Source: Helicobacter pylori
GTDB lineage: Bacteria > Campylobacterota > Campylobacteria > Campylobacterales > Helicobacteraceae
Reading direction: 5' to 3'
Assembly (NCBI RefSeq): GCF_016755635.1
Contig: NZ_CP051500.1
Span: forward strand, 806,001-870,000
DNA length: 64,000 bases
Shown: in pieces, positions 58,601-64,000 of the stretch
Layout: each line of letters starts with the position of its first letter
Position numbering within the stretch: the first letter of the stretch is position 1
The notes under the pieces: model-generated
Seen by the model: only the letters and a program-made list of their open reading frames with translations
The model's database searches: none
Told to the model about the DNA's origin: nothing
Translations under genes and position numbers: made by a program

Positions 58601-61600
58601 TACTACACCCCTAAATTGGTTATTGATAGCATTTATCAGGCTTTAGATCGATTAGGGTTTAATCAAAACAACCATCAAAAAGAAATCTTTGAACCCAGTT
58701 TAGGCACAGGCAAATTCATCGCTCATGCGCCAAGCGATAAGAATTACCGCTTTATGGGAACAGAATTAGATCCTATTAGCGCTAATATTTCTCAATTCCT
58801 TTACCCTAATCAAGTCATCCAAAACACCGCTTTAGAAAACCACGAATTCTATCAAGAATACGATGCGTTTGTGGGCAATCCTCCTTATGGCAATCATAAA
58901 ATCTATAGCTCTAATGACAAAGAATTGAGTAACGAGAGCGTTCATAATTACTTTTTAGGGAAAGCTATCAAAGAATTGAAAGATGATGGCATAGGGGCGT
59001 TTGTGGTGAGTTCTTGGTTTATGGATGCTAAAAACCCTAAAATGAGAGAACACATCGCGCAAAACGCCACCTTTTTAGGCGCGATAAGACTGCCTAATAG
59101 CGTGTTTAAAGCAACAGGAGCAGAAGTAACTAGCGACATTGTGTTTTTCAAAAAAGGCGTTGAAAAAGCAACCAATCAAAGCTTCACTAAAGCTATGCCC
59201 TATTATGACAAGATCATTAATAGCTTGGACGATGAAACCCTTTTTGCCTTGCAAAACAACCGCTTTGATAGTTTTATCCCTAGCGATCAACTTAAGATTG
59301 TCAATGCGGTTGCAAGCCATTTTGGTTTCAAACAAGAAAAATTGCAACGCTGGTATGAAAAAATAGACACCGCTAACTTTGGCTACAGAGAACAAGACTA
59401 TAAGATCATCAAAGGCTTCATGGATAAAGTTGGCGAGAATAATATCCATCTCAACGAACAAACCCTAAATGAATACTTTATCCACCACCCTGAAAACATT
59501 CTAGGGCATTTGAGTTTGGAAAAAACCCGCTATAGCTTTGAAATCAATGGCGAACAAATTTATAAATACGAGTTGCAAGCCTTAGAAGATGAGAGCTTGG
59601 ATTTATCCCAAGCGCTTCAACAAGCGATAGAAAAATTGCCTAAAGATGTCTATCAATACCATAAGACTACCCTTAAAACAGACGCTCTCATCATTGATGC
59701 AAATAACGAACGCTATCAAGAAGTTCAAAAGCTTATCAAAAATTTAGAAAGGGGGGAATTAGTCAAGTGGGATAATCTTTATTTCCAACTAGAACAAAAT
59801 AATGAAATGGGAATCTTTTTAAAACCCACTAAAATCAACTCTAAAGTCCAAGATTCACGACTAAAAGCCTATTTTAAAATCAAAGACGCTTTGAATGATT
59901 TAACGAGCGCGGAATTAAACCCCTTAAGCTCTGATTTAGAGCTAGAAAACAAGAGGGCTAAACTCAATCTTGTTTATGATGGATTTGTCAAGAAATTTGG
60001 CTATCTCAATGAAAACAAAAACCGCAAGGACATCAAACAAGATTTGTATGGCGCTAAAGTCTTAGGATTAGAAAAAGACTTTGAAAAAGAAATCACCCCT
60101 AGAAGCGCTAAAATGCAAAACATAGAGCCAAGGCAAGCTCAAGCTAAAAAAGCTCAAATCTTTTTTGAAAGGACTTTGAACCCTAAAAAAGAACTCATCA
60201 TCACTAACGCTAAAGAGGCGTTAATTGCAAGCATCAATCAAAAAGGGGGTTTGGATTTGCATTTCATTAGGGATCATTTCACAACCCAAAGTTTAGAAAC
60301 CACGATCAAAGAACTTTTAGAGCAAAAACTTATTTATAAAGACCACAAGGATAATGGCGACTATGTTTTAGCGAACGATTATTTGAGCGGCAATGTAAAA
60401 AGAAAACTCAAAGAAGTTAAAGAAGCCATTAATCAAGGCGTGGAGGGATTAGAGGCTAATGTGAAAGATCTAGAGCTGATTGTCCCTAAAGATTTGAAAG
60501 CCACTGAAATCATGGCTCATATCAACAGCCCTTGGATACCCACTCAGTATTTAGAAGAGTTTTTAATAGAATTGAGCGCTAACCATTATGAAAAGCAATA
60601 CGGCGATAAAATGACAGATTACCAACTAGGCAATCTCAAAGAAGACATCAAAGTAGAACACCTAAGCGGTGCTTATGAAGTTTTTGTTAGAAACAATGAA
60701 TTAAACGAGCTTTATGGTATCAGGCATAAAGACAAACCGCATTCTTATAAAGCGCCTTTTGAAAGCCTTTTAAATAAAGTCTTAAACAACAAGGATTTGA
60801 GCGTTAAATACGCCCAAGTTGATCCTAATGACCCTAAAAAAGAAATTTTTATCACTGATGAAGAGCAAAGCAATCTCGCCAAACAAAAAGCAGAAGAATT
60901 GAAAGAAGCCTTTAAAGACTGGATTTACAAAGACTATGCAAGAAGAACCCATTTGGAGCAAATCTATAATGACACTTTCAATAACCTGGTTTTAAAAACC
61001 TATGATGGCTCGCGATTAGAACTAGAGGGCTTTAATCATAATATCAAATTGCGCCCCCACCAAAAGAACGCTATTTTTAGAACCATCCAAGATAAGGCGG
61101 TGTGTTTAGACCATCAGGTTGGAGCAGGCAAGACTTTGTGCGCTATAGCCAGTTGCATGGAACAAAAACGCATGGGATTAGTGAATAAAACGCTCATTGC
61201 CGTGCCTAACCATTTAACCAAGCAATGGGGCGATGAATTTTATAAGGCTTACCCTAACGCTAATGTGTTAGTTGTTGGTAGCAAGGACATCACTGAAAAA
61301 GAAAGAGAGCTTTTATTCAATCAAATCGCTAACAACAATTATGACGCTGTGATTATCGCGCACACCCATTTGGAATTATTGTCTAACCCTAGAGGAATCA
61401 TAGAAGAATTGAAAGAAGAAGAGCTAGTGAATGCCGAAAAAAACTTTGAAAGGCAAGAACTGGCTTATAAAAATAACCCTAGAGAAACTAAAAAACCCAA
61501 TGAAAGAGCCTTTAAAAACAAGCTGGATAAAATCCGTGCTAAATACGATGCGATTTTAGAAAAACAAGGCTCTCATATTGATATTAGTCAAATGGGGATT

Positions 61601-64000
61601 GACAATTTGATCGTGGATGAAGCCCACTTATTCAAAAATCTAGCCTTTGAAACTTCTATGGAAAAAATTGCAGGGCTTGGTAACCAACAAGGCTCTAATC
61701 GCGCCAGAGATTTGTTGATTAAAACGCGCTACTTGCATCAAAACAATAAGAAAATCATGTTTTTAACCGGCACGCCTATAGCTAATTCCTTAAGTGAAAT
61801 GTATCACTTGCAACGCTATTTAACCCCTGATGTGTTAAAAGAAAGAGATTTAGAATTCTTTGATGATTGGGCAAAGACTTATGGGGAAGTGGTGAATGAT
61901 TTTGAATTAGACACTTCCGCTCAAAGTTATAAAATGGTTAATCGCTTTTCTAAATTTAGCGATGTGCAAGGCTTAAGCACCATGTATAGAGCTTTTGCGG
62001 ATATTGTCTCCAATGATGATATTTTAAAGCATAACCCCCACTTTGTGCCTAAAGTGTATGGGGATAAACCTATCAATATGGTGGTGAAAAGAAGCGAAGA
62101 AGTGGCTCAATTTATTGGCGTGGCGGATGAAAATGGCAAATATAATGAAGGCTCTATCATTGATAGGATGCAAAAATGCGAAGGCAAGAAAAATAAAAAA
62201 GGGCAAGACAATATCCTTTCTTGCACCACAGACGCTAGAAAAGTGGCTTTGGATTACCGCTTGATTGATCCAAACGCTAAAGTGGAAAAAGAATTTTCTA
62301 AAAGCTATGCTATGGCAGAAAATATCTATGAGAATTATTTAGAAACTCATGCCACTAAAGGCACACAACTTGGTTTCATAGGGCTATCCACACCCAAAAC
62401 CCATAGCCAAAAAGTCAGTTTAGAAGCGCCAGATAGCACTCATGGAATAGAAAACAAAAATCCCCTAGATGAAGCTCAAGAGCTTTTAGAGAGCTTGTCT
62501 AGCTATGATGAAAATGGCAATCTCATCGCGCCTAGCAAGAAAGAATTAGAAAACGAACTCAAAGAGAAAAAGGCAAAAAATGTTGATTTAGATGAAGAGC
62601 TAGCTAAAGGCTGTTCGTTTGATGTTTATAGCGATGTTTTAAGGCATTTAGTCCAAATGGGTATCCCACAAAATGAAATCGCTTTCATCCATGACGCTAA
62701 AACCGAAGAGCAAAAGCAGGATTTGTTCAAAAAGCTCAATCGTGGCGAAGTCAGGGTTTTATTGGGCAGTCCTGCTAAAATGGGCGTAGGCACTAATGTG
62801 CAAGAAAGATTAGTCGCTATGCATGAATTAGATTGCCCATGGAGGCCTGATGAATTGTTGCAAATGGAAGGGCGTGGGATAAGGCAAGGCAATATTTTAC
62901 ACCAAAATGATCCTGAAAACTTTAGAATGAAAATCTATCGCTACGCCACTGAAAAGACTTACGATAGCCGTATGTGGCAAATCATAGAAACTAAATCTAA
63001 AGGCATAGAGCAATTTAGAAACGCGCACAAATTAGGCTTGAATGAATTAGAAGACTTCACTATGGGGAGTTCTAATGCGAGTGAGATGAAAGCAGAAGCG
63101 ACAGGCAATCCCTTGATTATTGAAGAAGTCAAATTGAGAGCGGAGATTAAAAGCGAAGAAGCAAAATACAAAGCCTTCAATAAAGAGCATTACTTCAATG
63201 AAGAGAATTTGAAAAACAACTCTTCTCAATGGGATTATCTCAAACAGGAATTGAAAGATTTAGAAACGCTTCAAAGCTCTGTAATGATCCCCATTCATAC
63301 AGAGATCAAGCTCTATGATTTGAAAAATGAAGAGAGTAAGGATTATGAGCTTATCAAAGTTAAAGAAGTAGAGCCTTTAAAAGAAAACGCCTCTATGAGT
63401 GAAGAATTAACGCACAAAAAACTCAAAGAACAAAACAAGCAAATAGCCGAACAAAATAAAGAAAAGCTAGACGCTATTAAAAAGCAATTTGCAAGCAATT
63501 TGAACGACTTGTTTTTCAATGAGGAAAGAGATTGTAAGCTTTTAGAATACAAGGGCTTTGTGGTGAATGCTTATAAAACTAAGTATCAAGTGGAGTTTAG
63601 TTTAAACCCTAAAGACAATCCAAATATTGCCTATAGCCCTAGCAATATGGTTTATAAAAACGATACTAGCCAACTGTTTAGCTCTTATAATTTCTGCGGC
63701 GAGATTAAATTTGATGGGTTTTTAAAAAGATTGGATAACGCTATCACTAAACTCCCTGAAAAAATCAAGGAATTAGAAAACTCCATTAAAATCACTCAAG
63801 AAAATATCGCTAAATACACAAGATTAGTGGAACAAAGACCTCCTTACCCACGACTAGAATACTTGCAAGCTTTAAAATGGGATCATAAAACTCTAATAGA
63901 TGATTTAGCTAAAATGAGCAAAGACAGAGATTATAAGCCTGTGTTCAACCCTAAATCTCAAGAAGTCTTAGAGAAAATGAACGCTGAAAAAAGAGCGAGT
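55691..64000 (+). CDS. Giant N6-adenine methylase/SF2 helicase protein (DarB-like), C-terminus beyond window
   Basis: Open for at least 2770 codons from ATG 55691 (AGGGA 6 nt upstream) to the right edge. Residues 1-445: helical, unfamiliar. 446-712: low-complexity Ser/Arg/Gly/Gln/Asn linker over the nested frame. From about 870: methylase motifs FSGWGALESYF, YYTPKLVIDSIY, motif I EPSLGTGKF at 1001-1009, NPPYG at 1063-1067. Helicase motifs: GAGKT 1811-1815, DEAH 1976-1979, TGTPIANS 2026-2033, GRGIRQ 2394-2399. The layout matches large plasmid/phage anti-restriction methylase-helicases such as P1 DarB. Known as a hallmark gene of H. pylori tfs elements; likely acts on the transferred DNA. Confidence 0.88.
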   Translation, partial: MQKKKPKNPQPNLFSILDNSDIAISNPTEESDKVNEKQDPLPYVVKTQINTASMISRNPIEWAKYLSFEKRIYKDNSKEDVRFFANGEIKESSRVYEANKEGFERRITKRYDLIDTINNKEFFSKEIEILTHTNSLEELKEQGLEIQLIHHNETHQKTLENGNEIAKEYDYLKDIYQEVETTKDGKLIREIVPSISSDEYFKLYNKLSFESINNENTKLNTNANEEIKKLEFELAKEVHALILEQELLSATDYYSWIDKDDYANFAWKISRLINENKLKENHLSADNANKIKQFFFNNGSILGWTKEEQSAMQENTDYSLKSDLLSLEEIAQAKIELQKYYESVYVNGDGNQRDIKPFKEILRDMNNFEKAYQQRYNELVSLNEAIIQAKEGSNERQNYSANNNNLINNTIETNTSNNIIKNNDNNHPNLSLADLELEQQNLGEPNGKERTNRADEPSRARAGIPQEIHRRSEHGGQQEGMERSSDEELSHQDPNLFIEPREQGGTRGVYRSSDQQAVSEKPHRERDRLHEHVFGGDRVSARADGNGASSQANRMENGARSEEKGDNPPNERGIPQPPQSPSHQQNSSRDLGLSLSREQPGQTGRLRLFDHGQVGSLFPTDHENQRSQNNNELDKSSDRANENGDRSPRQNGSANQKGARGERFGIAQGSSNQSVLLPAQSRLHHAGLSAPNGLRNLEQNRDQKRGLLSNLNHLESLLNAIRNNTIASEPDFRSRLLEAIQNNEPLKDSLVGAQLLKDPTTKIFYDKFQLKISPKKVLEILENRIQKSIETTNEALNAFNAPDSQAIDLNAISNSIGLNPTQESGITDNSVELNNAQEQTAQEQDTQENAQTTIKQETQEQETPTTPAIPLNPKIDFKPSEEVLIKGAKTRYKANIKAIRLLKELQTKQEILKGDYYATLKEQEILAQFSGWGALESYFKKDQHPEEFEELKALLTKDEFRRAYLSTRDAYYTPKLVIDSIYQALDRLGFNQNNHQKEIFEPSLGTGKFIAHAPSDKNYRFMGTELDPISANISQFLYPNQVIQNTALENHEFYQEYDAFVGNPPYGNHKIYSSNDKELSNESVHNYFLGKAIKELKDDGIGAFVVSSWFMDAKNPKMREHIAQNATFLGAIRLPNSVFKATGAEVTSDIVFFKKGVEKATNQSFTKAMPYYDKIINSLDDETLFALQNNRFDSFIPSDQLKIVNAVASHFGFKQEKLQRWYEKIDTANFGYREQDYKIIKGFMDKVGENNIHLNEQTLNEYFIHHPENILGHLSLEKTRYSFEINGEQIYKYELQALEDESLDLSQALQQAIEKLPKDVYQYHKTTLKTDALIIDANNERYQEVQKLIKNLERGELVKWDNLYFQLEQNNEMGIFLKPTKINSKVQDSRLKAYFKIKDALNDLTSAELNPLSSDLELENKRAKLNLVYDGFVKKFGYLNENKNRKDIKQDLYGAKVLGLEKDFEKEITPRSAKMQNIEPRQAQAKKAQIFFERTLNPKKELIITNAKEALIASINQKGGLDLHFIRDHFTTQSLETTIKELLEQKLIYKDHKDNGDYVLANDYLSGNVKRKLKEVKEAINQGVEGLEANVKDLELIVPKDLKATEIMAHINSPWIPTQYLEEFLIELSANHYEKQYGDKMTDYQLGNLKEDIKVEHLSGAYEVFVRNNELNELYGIRHKDKPHSYKAPFESLLNKVLNNKDLSVKYAQVDPNDPKKEIFITDEEQSNLAKQKAEELKEAFKDWIYKDYARRTHLEQIYNDTFNNLVLKTYDGSRLELEGFNHNIKLRPHQKNAIFRTIQDKAVCLDHQVGAGKTLCAIASCMEQKRMGLVNKTLIAVPNHLTKQWGDEFYKAYPNANVLVVGSKDITEKERELLFNQIANNNYDAVIIAHTHLELLSNPRGIIEELKEEELVNAEKNFERQELAYKNNPRETKKPNERAFKNKLDKIRAKYDAILEKQGSHIDISQMGIDNLIVDEAHLFKNLAFETSMEKIAGLGNQQGSNRARDLLIKTRYLHQNNKKIMFLTGTPIANSLSEMYHLQRYLTPDVLKERDLEFFDDWAKTYGEVVNDFELDTSAQSYKMVNRFSKFSDVQGLSTMYRAFADIVSNDDILKHNPHFVPKVYGDKPINMVVKRSEEVAQFIGVADENGKYNEGSIIDRMQKCEGKKNKKGQDNILSCTTDARKVALDYRLIDPNAKVEKEFSKSYAMAENIYENYLETHATKGTQLGFIGLSTPKTHSQKVSLEAPDSTHGIENKNPLDEAQELLESLSSYDENGNLIAPSKKELENELKEKKAKNVDLDEELAKGCSFDVYSDVLRHLVQMGIPQNEIAFIHDAKTEEQKQDLFKKLNRGEVRVLLGSPAKMGVGTNVQERLVAMHELDCPWRPDELLQMEGRGIRQGNILHQNDPENFRMKIYRYATEKTYDSRMWQIIETKSKGIEQFRNAHKLGLNELEDFTMGSSNASEMKAEATGNPLIIEEVKLRAEIKSEEAKYKAFNKEHYFNEENLKNNSSQWDYLKQELKDLETLQSSVMIPIHTEIKLYDLKNEESKDYELIKVKEVEPLKENASMSEELTHKKLKEQNKQIAEQNKEKLDAIKKQFASNLNDLFFNEERDCKLLEYKGFVVNAYKTKYQVEFSLNPKDNPNIAYSPSNMVYKNDTSQLFSSYNFCGEIKFDGFLKRLDNAITKLPEKIKELENSIKITQENIAKYTRLVEQRPPYPRLEYLQALKWDHKTLIDDLAKMSKDRDYKPVFNPKSQEVLEKMNAEKRAS
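57016..57020 (+). promoter_or_regulatory. Shine-Dalgarno AGGAG of the nested ORF
   Basis: AGGAG lies 6 nt before ATG 57027, inside the giant gene. It has ideal strength and spacing for a start in the +1 frame. Confidence 0.7.
57027..57824 (+). CDS. Candidate overlapping gene nested in the methylase-helicase gene (+1 frame)
   Basis: 265-codon frame wholly inside the giant gene, shifted +1. ATG 57027 is preceded by AGGAG at 6-nt spacing; it ends at TAA 57822-57824. The product is hydrophilic, Glu/Lys/Gln/Met-rich with five Trp and looks folded and mostly helical: MSRAELEQEFRKKF, SLESREEQEEFIDLA, NKIAPEIWGFLSLENSQ, DAYAFLIMDRWAHYFPQ, VSDLELLKEAQINQYYYLL. In the giant gene's frame the same DNA encodes a disordered-looking linker. 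About 40 of the first 60 codons end in G or C, unlike typical H. pylori genes, as dual coding would force. No known family recognised. Confidence 0.6.
   Translation: MEKKERIAQMSRAELEQEFRKKFTAEANMEDNKREWSDRVMKNFHTKTLIYLLSLESREEQEEFIDLATNRQFQKNPIESEIDYMNMYLEEIEYQQERMAMAHQVKQTEWKMEQEAKKKGIIPQMREEYHSHRNPHLINKIAPEIWGFLSLENSQDRLDAYAFLIMDRWAHYFPQTMKTKDHRTIMSLIKAVIEQTKMETEALDRMEAQIKRAQGVSDLELLKEAQINQYYYLLKADYIMQDSAHQMDLETLNKTGIKREDFYQI

Larger units (their letters stand above)
49541..64000. mobile_element. Left part of a plasticity-zone/tfs-type integrating conjugative element
   Basis: From the gap 49541-49630 to the window end the genes change from conserved housekeeping to accessory type: a VirB5/TrbJ-like secreted protein, an Asn/Ser/Gly-rich secreted protein, two Asn/Lys/Gln-rich hydrophilic proteins, and a giant methylase-helicase gene known from H. 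pylori plasticity-zone elements. The DNA from about 49.6 to 55.7 kb is visibly more AT-rich. In strain 26695 thiM is followed by a type I restriction locus instead, as I remember. The right end and integrase are outside the window. Confidence 0.75.

Noticed and set aside
59075-59461. 128-codon minus-strand frame inside the methylase-helicase gene
   Set aside because: It is antisense to conserved methylase sequence, has no ribosome site, and its Phe/Ile/Cys-rich product is what the complement of an AT-rich coding strand gives.

Overview
The window is chromosomal DNA of a Helicobacter pylori strain. The diagnostic content is hpaA with its KRTIQK motif, the def-clpP-tig block, the molybdopterin and riboflavin genes, fecA1, a proWX permease/binding-protein fusion, pseB, two GT25 LOS glycosyltransferases and thiE-thiD-thiM. 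Gene order up to about 49.5 kb matches, from memory, roughly HP0791-HP0845 of strain 26695. The DNA is AT-rich, packs genes tightly on both strands, and uses TTG starts often.

Layout. 1-12.2 kb is almost entirely minus strand: a heavy-metal ATPase (cut by the left edge), a ComM-like ATPase, def, clpP, tig, an outer-membrane protein, hpaA, moaC-mogA-moaE-moaD, ribA, a DUF3943 protein and ribBA. 12.3-18.7 kb holds an LOS glycosyltransferase, a SprT-like metalloprotein, a frameshifted fecA1 and acpS/fliL/rsmD. It ends in a gene-free interval that looks like the phase-variable sRNA NikS (HPnc4160) with a T14 tract touching its -10 box. 19.8-25.6 kb (plus) carries a beta-lactamase-fold hydrolase, a ThiF/MoeB enzyme, motA-motB, and an osmoprotectant ABC system. 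A 59-residue LptM-like lipoprotein gene is hidden at 25642-25821. 25.8-32 kb holds uvrC, hom, yraN, trxA, trxB and a second LOS glycosyltransferase. 32.2-38.8 kb (minus) holds an RRM protein, atpB, guaB, gatA, coaE and speE. 38.9-47.3 kb (plus) has der, hup, tRNA-Arg(CCT), a FlgP-like lipoprotein pair, a FadL-type porin, pseB and coaBC. The thiamine salvage operon follows on minus.

From about 49.6 kb to the right edge the content changes to accessory DNA of the plasticity-zone, integrating-conjugative-element (tfs) kind. A four-gene minus-strand operon encodes a VirB5/TrbJ-like secreted protein, a large Asn/Ser/Gly-rich secreted protein, and two hydrophilic proteins, one perhaps ArdC-like. 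Divergent from it is a giant open frame (55691 to beyond 64000) with N6-adenine methylase and SF2 helicase motifs, like DarB-type anti-restriction proteins. The two transcription units share a 153-bp region with a 20-bp imperfect inverted repeat.

The most unusual observation is a 265-codon frame at 57027-57824, fully nested in the +1 frame of the giant gene. It has a textbook Shine-Dalgarno sequence and a protein-like, Met/Glu/Gln-rich helical product. The giant gene's own product over the same DNA is a low-complexity Ser/Arg/Gly/Gln/Asn linker. This is a strong candidate for an undescribed overlapping gene in the mobile element.
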